Positions 21,828 through 33,086 are shown, numbered from the stretch's first letter. The stretch is DNA of 64,000 bases from Elymus sibiricus (GCA_039707655.1 CM077667.1:154670642-154734641), one strand, 5' to 3'. The notes: generated by a model not told the origin, from the sequence alone. Numbers and translations: made by a program.

Positions 21828-23338
21828 TGATACTTCTCCATTGTATCTATAATTTTTGATTGTTTCATGCCATTATTCAACTATTTCTATATACTTTTGG
21901 CAACAATTTATATGATTTTCTTGGACTAACATATTAATCTATTGCCTAGTGCCAATTTCTATTTGTTGCATGTTTTTGGTTTCGCAGAAAAACCATATCA
22001 AACGAAGTCCAAACGTGATAAATTTTTACGGAGATTTATTGTGGAGTACATGTGAATTTTTGGTGCAAGAATCAACGTAAATGGAGGCCCACTGACTCCA
22101 CAAGGCAGGGGGTGCACCGGGGACCCTTGTGGGCACCTCCTAAGTCTGTTGGATATCTCCTTCAGGAGCAAGGAAGCTTATATCGGCGGGAGGGGGGATC
22201 ATGTAAATTTTTTAGCCCGATTGGAGTTACAGATCTCCAATTATAAAAGAAAAGGTGATCGTCCAGAAAACAGGGTCATGGAACAGAGAAGAAAAGAGAG
22301 AGAGAGATCCGATCTACAAGGGCTCCCGCCCCTCATGGGCCATGGCGGCCAAGGACCAAAGGGGGAATCCTTCTCCCATCTAGGGGAAGTCCAAGCAAGA
22401 AGAATAAGGAGGGGGGCTCTCTCCTCATCTCTCTCTCGGTGGCGCTGGTGCATGGCCGGGGGAATCATCATGGCGGTGATCTACTCCAATAACTTCGCCG
22501 TCTTCCTCAACACCTCCATCACCTTCCCTCATCTATTATCAGCAGACTACTCTCCCTCAACCCGTTGTACCCACTACTTGGACATGGTGCTTTATGCTTC
22601 ATATTATTATCCAATGACGTGTTGCCCTCCTATGTTGTTTGAGTAGATTTTGTTGTCCTATAGGTGATTGGTGAATTTCTATGATTGGTTTAAATTGCTT
22701 GTGGTTATGTTGATGTCATTTGGTCCATCATATGAGCACGCGTGTGGATCACTCCATAGGGTTAGTTGTATGCTGACAGGACCATGCATTGGAGGGCGAG
22801 AGTGACAAAAGCTTCTTCCTACCATAGAAATTGATTCATATGAGATCAAAGGGGGACCAATTTGTCTTAATGCTATGGTTGGGTTTTACCTTAATGAACT
22901 TTAGTAGTTGCGGATGCTTGCTAATAGTTCCAAACATAAGTGCATAGAATTCCAAGTAAGGGATGACATGCTAGCAGTGGCCTCTCCCACATAAAAACTT
23001 GCTATCTATCTAGTAACTTAGCCAATTCCTTAGGGGAGACTCCATAAATCCTACCACCACTTTTTCACACTCACTCTATTAACTTTATTGTTCTTTTACG
23101 AAAATAACACATAACTTTTACTTCCATGTTCTTTATTATCATGCAAACCTATCCCATTAGTCGTGCAAAGTAGTTTTATTTCTTGTACTAGGTAAAGTGA
23201 ACATTGGTGCGCATAGAGTTGTATTGGTGGCCGATAGACTTGAGAGAATATTAATTCTACCTTTTGCTCTTTGTTGGGTTTTGACACTCTTACTTATCGA
23301 AAAGGCTACAACTGATACCCTATACTTGTGGGCTATCA
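21828..23338 (+). repeat. Gypsy-type 5' LTR opening TGATAC
   Basis: Starts TGATACTTCTCC and ends GGGCTATCA (1511 bp). It is followed after ten bases by TGGCGCCGTTGTCGAGGAGC, a primer binding site of the tRNA-Asp type. Diverged copies of the same kind of LTR start at 43268 and 45766. No matching 3' LTR is in the window, so the element is truncated or its other end lies elsewhere. Confidence 0.75.
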
Positions 23339-24275
23339 AAACCTTTTTTGGCGCCGTTGTCGAGGAGCAATAGCGTGGGGTTGGTATTCTCGTGTGTGCT
23401 TGTCTGCTTTATCTCTAATTAGATTTTATTTTCTGTTCTAAGTTGTTTTATATCTTTAGTTATGGATATGAAACACGAAACACCAAAAAACTTGGTTCTA
23501 CTTGCTACTCATGGAGATGGGGAACCTCCTAAAACCCTCGGTGCTGGTTATGTGTGGAACATTACTTACCTCTTTGATAATCACGATAAATCTCCATTCA
23601 ACATGATAATGGGATACACTTTGGATCAACGTGAATACTCTAGGGATTATCGCTTGACTCAAAAAGGGAAACTCGTATGGGATCAAATAAATCTCGGTGA
23701 GTCCGCTTTTGGCTGGCCTAGTCAGTTCCTTGCTTCGGTGGCACCGATTCCCAAAACTCGGAAATTCCAATTCTTAGAAACTGGACACCCGAAGGTTGGT
23801 CACTGGTTTTGGTTGCACCGAAAAAGAACTTAGTGTCACTGAGAGGTTAGGGTTTGGCTCTGGATTCTGTCTAGGGTAAAACTCGGTAGGGCCGAATTTG
23901 TAAACTTGGTGGCACCGAATTTAGGCTTTCGGGTTTGGACAGAATATTTTTGTGGGAGAATTCATGAAGGTTTTTTGTGGCTAACTTTAAGCACTTGAGC
24001 AACTAGATCATCATAGATACCTCATCCCCTTTTAATAGTATTGGCTTTCCTATGAACTCAAATGAGATTTCTCACAAAATTCAAAATGTAGAGTCTTAAA
24101 GCTTGATGCCTTTCCAATCCTATTCCTTTCCTTCTTCTTCTTCTTCCCTTGGGGATTCTCCTCACATTCCTCAGCCATTTCTGTCTGTGAACTTTATGTG
24201 AAATAACTATGTAAAACTATTAGTCCAAGAGACAATGTATGTTGTCATGAATTATCAAAACCTCCAAGGGAGAAA
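23339..24275 (+). other. Internal start of the TGATAC element, then repeat sequence
   Basis: The primer binding site at 23349-23368 is followed by a 123-codon ORF (23462-23833, MDMKHETPKN..., no domain recognised). From about 23733 the DNA contains CGGTGGCACCGA-type motifs like those in the solo LTR at 30164-31616. The later frame therefore probably runs from one repeat into another. No protease or RT is present. Confidence 0.45.
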
Positions 24276-24445
24276 ATGTGCTTTCAGTTGGCCGAGATCG
24301 AGGAGAGGAAGGTGGCCGCCGAGTGATGGCCAATATCATGGAGAATGAGCAAAGAAACATGTTCATGGATCTCAGTGGTCTAGATGAGAAGGCTCGGGCT
24401 TATCTAGAGATTTCTCGTGACCAGATCTTGGAGTCAAAAGGGTAG
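24276..24445 (+). pseudogene. Frameshifted NAM-associated-like C-terminal fragment
   Basis: Two adjoining frames read a charged helix, MCFQLAEIEERKVAAE (24276-24326), then MANIMENEQRNMFMDLSGLD and EKARAYLEISRDQILESKG (24326-24445, TAG). The order 'E-rich helix, then E-x-x-x-M-x-x-D-[LT]-S-G-[LM]-[DN]-x-x-x-x-x-Y' resembles the C-terminal domain of grass NAM-associated / Myb-SANT-like proteins, some of which accompany PIF-Harbinger transposons. A small indel at the stop/start overlap splits it. This is resemblance by eye only. Confidence 0.45.
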
Positions 24446-24833
24446 TAGCCAAACAATGGTAGCAATGGTGGAAATGGTGGTGGTGCTATTTGAGAGAAAC
24501 ATGTATGCACTTTTGGTTTGTGGTGTTGTTGAAATTTGACTTTTAATTCACAATATTTTGGGTTGGTGTTCCTATGATGTTAATTCGAGTGATGGATGAA
24601 ATGCTCTAATTATTATGCATACAAATTGGAAGTTCATTTAGTTCATATATGAAATTGTCTAGTATAGAACCATCTGACACATGTGATGAGTAATCGAAAC
24701 AATTCAAAAAAAAATGTCTAGTATAGAATTGACACATGTGATGAGAAATCCAAACAATTCAATTTATTTTGTCTAGTGTAGAAAGAATAGACAAAAAAAC
24801 TTGCAATTCTAGTTTGGATTGCTATTATAGAAA
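24446..24833. other. AT-rich spacer with short direct repeats
   Basis: No gene. The phrase TGTCTAGT[AG]TAGAA occurs three times (about 24656, 24713 and 24769), and GACACATGTGATGAG occurs twice, giving an imperfect duplication of about 60 bp just left of the Mutator-like element. Confidence 0.5.
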
Positions 24834-27124
24834 GGAAAACGTTTGGAGACGACGCGCCAGCCGAAGCTTCGGCCGGTCGCCCTCTCCCACGCGTTCGTGT
24901 TTCTTCAGTCCCACACGAGGAGTGCCCTATCCGACCCCATCTTTCTCAGCGTCTTCTTCCTGTCCACTCGCCCACTGCTGCAACCTGCATCTCGCCGGCG
25001 AGCCCTTGGTCCACCCCTGCAGCTACATCTCGCCGATGAGGTCTTCGCCCCCTCCCCAAGGCAATATATCCGCGTGCATGACCGCCTCTTATCCGCAATT
25101 TCCCAGAGCACCTTCTCCAACTTCGGGGATTTTTTTTCCAGTTTCGCCGGCGAGCTCTATAATTTGCAAGACGACGAGGTACAACCGTGAACGTAGGGAT
25201 GCTAGAACCAACATCTGTTTTTGCTACAACTGGCAAATCTATAGCTGGAACCAGCATGCGGTTTTGCTGCATTGTTTGAAGTGTTTTCTATGGCTGCGAC
25301 GACGGACTGCCTCATTTGTTGCAACCTACAAGGCAAAAGCTTCTACCGGCGAGATTTTTGTTACCACGGCGACCGGTGGAAGTAGCGACCAGGAGGTGGT
25401 TCGAAGGAAACGATGTGTTACTAGCAAAGTCAGAGCTGGAACCAACTTTTGGTTTTGCTACAACCGGCTAAGCCGAAGCTGGAACCTACATGATTTTTTG
25501 CTGAATCGTCGGAGTGTTATTTTGTGGCGACGACGACGGAGAACATGATTTGTTGCAACCTAGAAATCCAGAGCTAGAACCAGCATGTGGTTTTGCTGCA
25601 ATCGGCTAGGGTGATTTTTGCGGCGGCGACATTGAAGACATGTGTTTTAGTCACTGTTCAAGAAATCGTTAACTGGTAGCTGCTCATTCAGCTTGGGAGT
25701 AGTGATTAATCGTTGAATCGGCCTATTAACTGGATTAATCGGTTGACCAATAATCGGTGTAATTTCGAACTCAGTAGAAGCAAATTTTGTACGGAGAAGA
25801 AAAACCTACATTGCAAATATGAAGCAAATGACACCATTTTCTTTTCTCAATAGATGACAAGCATGTATACAAGAACAATCATCCCCGCTGGCATAAAATC
25901 ATCAAGAAAAATATACACAATAACACTTTTTTGCTGATTTCCTCCTCGGATGCAATGGTGGCCATACAACGGCGACATACATAGGAAAGGTGACGGCGGT
26001 CGTGCAGGGCGTCTGAACGGGTCCGTTGTTGAAGGTGGTAGGTCGCGAAGGAGGATGGGAAGTAGAGATGCATAGAGGGAGAAGAGAAAGCGGACACATA
26101 GGGGAGGATGGTAAGTGGTGGCGCACCGATGAGGACTAATTGGCCAGCTGTCATCTAGGTGGGCAGGGGATGGGAAGAGTGGGTGGGGTCTGGTAGCAAA
26201 ATAAACCATATCTCTTTAGGAGCGGGAGGGACTGGGAGGGGTATGGGTCAAATAATCGGGCTTTCTTTGCCCATGAGTTAGCGGGCCAACAATGATTAAT
26301 CGGCCTAACAACCGATTAATCGGTTACATGGCCATTTAATTGACCCAACAAGTTAACGCGATGAATATGTGTTATTCGATTCGGCCACCCGATGAGTAGC
26401 GATTAACTGGCCTATTAACTGATTAATCGGATGAATTCTTGAACAATGGTTTTAGTTGCAACCGGGAACCACAGAAGCTTCCACCAGCGATGTTTTTTTG
26501 TGACAATCATCAAATCCAGAGCTGGAACCGGCATGTGATTTTGCTTCATCGTCCATTTTGTTTTCCGCGGCGTCGACGGCAGACGTCCTCATTTGTTGCA
26601 ACCGACAATAAAAAAGCTTCTACCGTTGAGCTTTTTGGCTACCAAGGTGAAACGGCGCCCGACGACAATGACCACGACTAGTTTTGACGAATAGGATTGG
26701 TGCGCCAAGCTGCAACGTCGAGATGCAGAGGGGCGGCTGGACATGCTGGCCATAGATGCTGGGAGAGGCGAGCTCCCATGCTGGAACTGGGGTGAGCGCA
26801 CGGCGTGGCGAGGCCTCGCCGGAGTCGCGAGGCACCAGTCTGCTAAAAGTCACGAGCTCCCGCTAGAGTCGTGTGGCGAGCCTCGATGGCGAGCGTCGCG
26901 AGGACAAGGCAAGGAGGAGAGGGCGGGAACGGGTATTGCAGTGCGCGTGGGAGAGGGGCGACTGCCATGCGGCGAACTACCCGCAGAGCAGAAGTCACGA
27001 AGCGGGGGGAGGAAGGAGACCACCTGGATGGATAAGAATCCAACGGCTTGGGACGAGCCAGTCCAACGGCTAGTGTGCGATAGGCTGAAACGTTGGGTCG
27101 GCGTGCCGACGCCTAGCATTGGCC
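24834..27124. mobile_element. Mutator-like element with nested hAT, 9-bp TSD
   Basis: The element is flanked by TTATAGAAA at 24825-24833 and 27125-27133. Its left tip is GGAAAACGTTT and then GCGCCAGCCGAAG. The reverse complement of its right tip starts GGCCAATGC and converges on CGCCGACC, giving diverged terminal inverted repeats. The interior carries the motif TTTGCTACAAC/GGTTGCAAC also seen in 3664-5011. No transposase frame was found. The 259-codon frame at 24769-25548 starts outside the element and reads through repeat sequence. A hAT element is nested at 25652-26448; without it and one TSD copy the host element is about 1.49 kb. Confidence 0.8.
25652..26448. mobile_element. Non-autonomous hAT element, 8-bp TSD
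   Basis: 797 bp, flanked by GTTTTAGT at 25644-25651 and 26449-26456. The terminal inverted repeats are CACTGTTCAAGAA at the left and CATTGTTCAAGAA (reverse complement of the right end), 12 of 13 matching. Short TIRs starting CA and an 8-bp duplication are diagnostic of hAT. The subterminal regions contain repeated GATTAATCGG and TTAACTGGCC motifs, the usual arrangement for transposase binding. No transposase frame is present; 25847-26209 on the minus strand has no recognisable domain. Confidence 0.88.
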
Positions 27125-27133
27125 TTATAGAAA

Positions 27134-27465
27134 GGCTAGCAAAGCAAAAAAACATTGGCTTTGTAAACTTTTTCTCTCTTGCTATGACAAGTTTTTAGCA
27201 ATCAAGGCAGTTGAAGATGCTCTTGGGGGACGATGAAACTCAGGACCTGCAATGGTCTTGTATAGTCGTACGGGGAGTACTACTGCTGTATGGCTTGTGA
27301 GTGCACCACCGTGTATTGAGAAGTTGGTGCCTCTCTATTGTAACCCTATGCATGTGGAATAAAACTCTTTTAACTTGCAAAAAAAAGGTCTTGTAGCAGC
27401 CCATGTGTTTAGTCTTTTTGGTCACCACTCAACATCAATCCCAGCCTGTAGGGCGTGGAAAAACG
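27134..27465. other. Short intergenic spacer, possible retroposon tail
   Basis: No gene. GGAATAAAACTC followed by TTGCAAAAAAAAGG at about 27356-27388 looks like a polyadenylated 3' end, either of a retroposon or an old transcript insertion. No TSD was established. Confidence 0.35.
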
Positions 27466-27507
27466 TGAGGAGGTGGTTTTTTTTGCGGGGAAACTTGAGA
27501 GCTTTAT

Positions 27508-28086
27508 TCAAACAAAAGAGCTCCTGCGATCATCTGCCAAGAGGCTCGTGACCAGGAACGAGGGTTCTGAGTCCAACCAACTCTTAGTGACCATAAGCGA
27601 GCAGGCACGCTTCGCACATAGATGAGCCGGGAGATTAGCTGTCCTACTTACATGTTGAATAGTAAAAAAATCAAACGACAAGGTAAGCACTCCAATCTCT
27701 AACAAAATAGGAGCCACAATCGAGCGAGTGTTGTGGCGATCGTTCCAGAGATTCACAATCTCCAGACAGTCTGTCTCCATGATCACATGTGAGTAGCACC
27801 TTAGACTTGCGAATAGGACTCCCTCCCATAGTGACAAGGACTCGGCGACGAGCGGGTCGGTAATACCAACCTGTGGCTTGCACCATGCTACTAGAAGGGC
27901 AGTTGAAGAGCGGGCAACACCCCCTGCCCCTGCCACTCCAGGATCTGAGTTAATGGCGCCATCAATGTTGATCTTGACAAAACCAACTTCGGGCGGTCTC
28001 CAACCATGACCTGGAAGGATGGATGCATCGACACACGGGATCTCAAGGACTGCAAGATCCTCCCGAATGCGTCGAACAGACTGCAC
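27508..28086 (-). pseudogene. LINE ORF2 C-terminal RNase H domain
   Basis: 192 residues in a frame different from the RT frame that overlaps its start, so a frameshift lies near 28086. The plant LINE RNase H (RVT_3) pattern is visible: KINIDGAI (first Asp), LVAESLSLWEGVL (Glu) and VIMETDCLEIV (second Asp), then LPAHLCAKRA near the end. The domain would degrade the RNA template during target-primed reverse transcription. Confidence 0.8.
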
Positions 28087-30155
28087 CGGATCAGTGTGCT
28101 CTTCTCATGTGTCCACCGATTACGCGAGGTCCAAATTGCCCACATCACCGAAATAATTTTTGCACGCACCTGATCCGTGAAGCGTTCATCACAGAGAATG
28201 TCTCTTGACCAAGTATTAGGATGCAGCCTTGGTAAACGGAAGTCAAACCAAGTTTGGGCCTCATCCCAGAAATGCCGAGCATGCGAGCATGACACCAACG
28301 CATGCATCAGATCTTCCTCTTTTGCCAGACATACATTACATATGCTAAGAGGTTTGATATGTTTGTGCTTCAGGGTAGCTTCATCAGGGAGAATTCCGCG
28401 AATTACTCTCCACCAAAAAACTCTCACCATTGGCACAACTTTGAGCTTCCAAAGTGATGTCCACATCTGTTGATCTGTCTTTGAGGTGCCGGTAGCCGTC
28501 CCTTCCTCTAGAGCAACACGCTCCTTATGATTCACGAGAGCACGGTACGCCGATTTGACAGAGTAAACACCGGATGTTTCAAAAGCCCAGGCAAAATAAT
28601 CTTCTCCTCCACCATTGCGCAAAGGTATGTTTAGGATGGCCTGTGCATCTGGTGCTAGGAAAGTATGACGAACTAGTTCATCCTTCCACCTCCAATTAGT
28701 ATCATCAATTAACTCATGCGCGAACTGAATTAGAGAGTTGGCCGGTCTGATCATAGGGGACATGCGTATAGTACCTGGGATCCACTTGTCATTCCAAACA
28801 GAGATGGAGCTGCCATCACCAACACGCATAATCAAACCAACTCGAAGAGCTTCCCGCCCAGCCACAATAGCTCTCCATATGGCAGAGGCAGATTGCGGCA
28901 CTGTTGCTTGCATGAAATCAGTGTTTGGGAAATACCTGCTCTTCATTACACGGGCACATAAAGAGTCTGGACTAGACATGAACCTCCAACCATGTTTACC
29001 TAGTAGAGCAATGTTGAAGAGTTCCATATCACGAAAGCCCATTCCGCCATTGATTTTGGGAGATGCGAGCGACTTCCAGGAGATCCAGTGCAACGACCGT
29101 TTATTCAGTGAGTTGCTCCACCAATATTTCTCAATATTTGACGTGTATTTCTTGCATACTTTCTTTGTAAGATGGAAGCAGGACATGCTGAAGGTAGGTA
29201 TTGCTTGCACTATAGATTTCAGAAGGATCTCGCGACCTGCACAAGCAAAATTCCTATCAGACCATCCTTGCATACTAGTCTGAGCCCGATCACCAATATG
29301 ATCGAAGCTCTCACTAGTGATCCTTCCCACGGCTGTAGGAAGACCAAGATAACGCTCACTGAACGCCTCGACTAAAATGCCCAGCCTTTGCTTCACTCGA
29401 TGTCGTCTCCCTGTCGGTGTGTTCGTAGTGAAGAAAACCGAGCTTTTTTCTTTGTTTACACTCTGACCCGAGCAGTCCGCATAAATTTGCAGAATCTGAT
29501 TCAGTCTATCCACACTCTCCTCCGTTGCACTGATGAAGATGAGGCTGTCATCGACGAAGAGTAAATGGTTGATCCAAGGTGACCTACAAGACACCCGAAT
29601 ACCTCTGTCCACATAGTGTCCACCAAAATGATTTAACAAAGAAGTTAGTCCTTCTGCACATAATAGAAACAATAAGGGGGACGCAGGGCAACCTTGTCTC
29701 AGTCCTCTGGATGGAGTAAAGAAAGGCAGCAATTCACCATTCATCCGAACTGAGAATCTGACAGAAGTGACACACCTCATAATCAGACGAACAAAGTTTA
29801 CATTGAAACCCAGTCTGAGAAGCATAGCTTCTAAGTAATGCCACTCCACACGGTCATATGCCTTCATCATATCCAACTTGACAGCACATGAAAATTGTTT
29901 ACCCTTCTTCCTCCTTTTCATCGAATGAATACTCTCAAAAGCAACAAGCACATTATCAGTAATGAGACGTCCTGGAACGAACGCACTCTGCTCCTCACCC
30001 ACTATCGTGTCCATCCATGGTTTCAGACAGTTGGTTATGGCTTTGGCCACAATTTTATACGGCACCGGACAAAGCGATATAGGTCGGTACTGTGTAATAG
30101 ACTTGGGATGTCTCACCTTTGGAATGAGAGTGATTGAAGTATCATTGCTTCCCAA
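27891..30155 (-). pseudogene. LINE ORF2 reverse transcriptase and zf-RVT
   Basis: 754 residues. It reads ITLIPKVRHP, YRPISLC, DNVLVAFE, KLDMMKAYDRVEW, SRGLRQGCPASPLLFL and the catalytic FVDD (LLFVDDSLIF), then YLGLP and the zf-RVT region WTSLWKLKVVPMVRVFWWR and NVCLAKEEDLMHALVSC. These are all the standard L1-type RT blocks. The start is only the first ATG after the solo LTR; in the uninterrupted element the frame continues directly from the segment at 31617-32609 (reading GGEL then PLGSNDTS across the removed LTR). The end runs out of frame into the RNase H frame. Confidence 0.9.
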
Positions 30156-30478
30156 TGGCAGCTTGAAATCACATTTGCTCCCTTGGTGGTATTGATAATT
30201 AATAACAACATATATGTCATTGAACTAATGTTTCCACTAAGCATACATCAGGAAAAGTTCAATGATAGGGATGGCAAAAGGATTGTGGAAATACCCCAAG
30301 ATGCAAGGAAATGGATTGGCAAAGCTTCAAGCAAGAGGACTCTACATTTTACTTTGTGAGAAATCACTTTGATGCTCCACGTGCACAAGTGATAGTCACC
30401 AAAAACACCCACAAGCTCTTCCACAAAAGTCTGACCAAAGTCAAATATCCAAAATCGGTTCAACCAACACTTTCCACT

Positions 30479-30770
30479 TGGTGCCACCGATTCCCAAACT
30501 CAGACAGACCCATGCCAAACCCTAGCACATCGGTGCAACCGATTCCACTTCGGTGCCACCGAGTTTGGGTTGCCAACTTTCTGTTACCTCGATTCACAAA
30601 ATCGGTACCACCGAGTTTTCTGGATCGGCGTCACCGAGTTGCGCAATCTGACCGTTGGTCACCTAATCGGTACCACCGAGTTTTATATATCGGTCTCACC
30701 GAGATTCAAAAGCTGTCACCTTTTGGTCACTTCGGTACCATCGAGATTCACACATCGGTGTCACCGAGTT
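30479..30770. repeat. CGGTNNCACCGAG motif array upstream of TATA
   Basis: About nine copies of a near-palindrome of the type CGGTACCACCGAG, CGGTGCCACCGAG or CGGTGTCACCGAG, usually bracketed by AT or TT and spaced 20-50 bp apart. The array ends about 40 bp upstream of the LTR TATA box, in the same relative place as the GCGGTACTACCGC arrays of other LTRs. Confidence 0.85.
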
Positions 30771-30784
30771 GGTCACTTTAAGGT

Positions 30785-30818
30785 GTAACGGTTGGATTTT
30801 TGGGGATGCCTATATATA
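30785..30818 (+). promoter_or_regulatory. Core promoter of the solo LTR (AACGGTT block and TATA)
   Basis: GTAACGGTTGGATTTT (30785-30800), then TATATATA (30811-30818). The block contains the AACGG core seen in MYB-type binding sites. The 16 bases are identical to those at 16643-16658. Confidence 0.6.
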
Positions 30819-31616
30819 CCCCTTCACCACCACCCATTCGAAAGAGAAGCACTCAGAACTATTCCATACTTGCCCCATCCTATTTTCTGAGAGAGAGCCA
30901 CCTACTCATGTGTTGAGATCAAGCTATTCCACTCCATCCATATGAATCTTGATCTCTAGCCTCCCCAAGTTGCTTTCCACCAAATCAATCTCTTCCACCA
31001 TAGCCAAATCTGTGAGAGAGTGGTTGTGTGTTGAGGAGTCTATCATCTTGAAGCACAAGAGCAAGGAGTTCATCGTCATTGCCGAGCCTATTACCTTTTG
31101 GAGGGTGGTGCCTCCTAGATTGGTTAGGTGTCGCTTGGGAGCCTCCTACTTCGTGTTGTGGGGTTGAACCAAGAAGTTTGTACGGGCAAGGAGATCGCCT
31201 ACTTCGTGAAGATCTACCCATAGTGAGGCTAGTCCTTCGTGGACGGAAGCCGTTATGGAATAGTCAAGGTTGCTACTTCGTGGACCCTTATGGGTGGAGC
31301 CCTTTGTGGACTCTCGCGACCGTTACCCTCCGTGGGTTGAAGACTCCATAAACGTGGACGTACGATAGCATCACCTATCGGAACCACGGGAAAAATCTTC
31401 ATGTCTACAAATTGCGTTTGATCGCCCTTCCTACCCTCTACTATACATGCTTGTTGTTACTTTCCGCTGGTATACTTTTAGACATGCATGTGTAGGGTGT
31501 ACTTGACTTGCTATCATTGCTAAAATCTACCAACACTTAAAATTGGAAAAAGGTAGGATTTTTATTTGGTCAAGTAGTCTAATCACCCCCCCTCTAGAAA
31601 TACTTTCGGTCCTACA

Positions 31617-32609
31617 CAGCTCCCCTCCATTTAGAAAATCCAACACAGCCGGCGCTGGGTCCTTCTCCACGAGAGCCCAATGTCGCTGAAAGAAACCTGC
31701 TGTGAATCCATCCACTCCTGGCGCCTTTGAGGGTGCCATCTGGAACAACGTCGCTTTAACTTCAGCGGCTTCAAAAGGCTTGCTCAGTTCTGCATTCATC
31801 GCCTCATTGACCCGTGCTGGTACAAACTGGAGCAAGCCATCCATGTCGCTAAAACCCTGAGAGGTGTAGAGCATCTGATAAAAAGATTGGACCTCCTCTT
31901 TGTCCTCCTCGGGTGTAGCACAAATCGTATTATCTTGTCGTTGCAGCCGCACAATCTTGTTCATACGTTTTCGCTGCCTCGCTTGAGCTTGAAAATATGA
32001 CGTATTCCGATCACTAGCTCGTAACCACCGGACTCGCGATCTCTGTCGCAACCATACTTCTTCCTGCCGAAGAGCTTCTCTTAGTTTGTGTGCTGTAGCT
32101 ACCTCCTCGTCAGACGGTCCACGCCTCACTGACTGCTTGCGGAGGGTTTCAAGTTTCTTCTGTAGTTTTTTAACAGTCCGGGAAATATTCCCAAACTCAC
32201 GAGCGCCCCAGGTACCCAGTTCACCCTGTAGTTGTTGCAAGGTACCAGCTATACCTGAAAGTCCCTGTCCCCGATGGAGCCTCTTCCATGATTCACTCAC
32301 TAGCTCATCATAGTCTGCATGAGATTGCCACACATTCTCATAACGAAATTGCTTCATCCCTTTCTTATTCATATGTTGATGCTCACTTAGTTCAATTACA
32401 AGAAAACAATGATCAGACTCTATTGAGCTGACATGTCTAACTCGACTATGGGCAAATAGATTGAAAAAATCCTCATTGGCGAGCGCACGATCGAGGCGTT
32501 CTTTCACGTTCGCTGCCCCTTGCTGTCTGTTATCCCATGTGTACTCCATGCCTGTCCACCCTAGGTCCTGGAGAGCACAGTCTTCGACCACCTCGCGGAA
32601 GGCCCGCAT
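31617..32609 (-). pseudogene. LINE ORF2 endonuclease end and linker
   Basis: The frame (open from 32609 into the LTR at 31527) continues the endonuclease after the stop. It reads LGWTGMEYTWDN and ANVKERLDRAL, then SIESDHCFLVIEL, the SDH box of apurinic-type endonucleases. A charged linker and the RT approach (APGVDGFTAGFFQRHW) follow. The TGA at about 32619-32621 separates it from the first half. Confidence 0.88.
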
Positions 32610-32621
32610 CTGCCACTCCGG

Positions 32622-33086
32622 TCATGCTGCCCGGCTGAAGTGCTCGGACCCATACAAGGTCTTGTTAAAATCACCGACGCAAATCCAAGCTCGATGTTGG
32701 ATCGCATAAAGGGTTCTCATGAAGCGCCAGCTGTGATGCCGATTCTCTGCTCTCGGTGCTCCATAGAAACCTGTAAATCTCCACTCCGGAGAAACTTGTC
32801 CCTCCTTCTTGACTAAGAGATCAATGTGATTCAGACTATAGTTCTTCAACTCAACTGAAACTTCCTTCGACCTATACAGTCCAACACCGCCACTCAGACT
32901 GTCACTGTCAACTGCGAAACAACCCGCAAACTCCAACGTGAGTTTCAGGTTTTCCACTCTCTTCGCCCTTATTTTAGTTTCCATTACAAATAATAGGGCA
33001 GGACCTTCTTGCTTCACAATGATGCGAAGCTCACGAACTGCCTCGGGGTTCCCAAGCCCCCGGCAGTTCCAACTCATGCAATTCAT
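32622..33086 (-). pseudogene. LINE ORF2 endonuclease first half
   Basis: 154 residues starting MNCMSWNCRGLGNP, the start of the L1 apurinic-type endonuclease. FVMETK (catalytic Glu region), WRFTGFYGAP and CVGDFN (Asp-Phe-Asn box) follow. Its ATG (33086-33084) overlaps the ORF1 TGA (33085-33083) as ATGA, suggesting coupled termination and re-initiation. A TGA after SRAA ends it early; the frame continues beyond as the SDH-containing half. Confidence 0.9.

Larger units (their letters stand above)
30164..31616 (+). mobile_element. Solo LTR inserted in LINE ORF2, 5-bp TSD
   Basis: Starts TGAAATCACATTTG and ends CGGTCCTACA (TG...CA, 1453 bp), flanked by CAGCT at 30159-30163 and 31617-31621. A plus-strand TATA box (TATATATA, 30811-30818) follows the block GTAACGGTTGGATTTT (30785-30800). 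The same block lies upstream of the TATA box in the solo LTR at 15139-17646. An array of CGGTACCACCGAG-like motifs occupies 30479-30770. No internal region is present, so it is a solo LTR. Removing it with one CAGCT restores the LINE frame. Confidence 0.88.

Noticed and set aside
24769..25548. 259-aa plus-strand frame
   Set aside because: It starts outside the Mutator-like element and runs through its repeat motif. Composition is Ser/Arg/Cys-rich and no domain is visible.
24834..26200. Possible host gene with Ser/Pro-rich frames near the hAT element
   Set aside because: Element borders with 9-bp and 8-bp duplications explain the region, and no splice-consistent conserved protein was seen.
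28023..29375. Plus-strand frames across LINE ORF2
   Set aside because: Antisense shadows of the RT/zf-RVT coding sequence.
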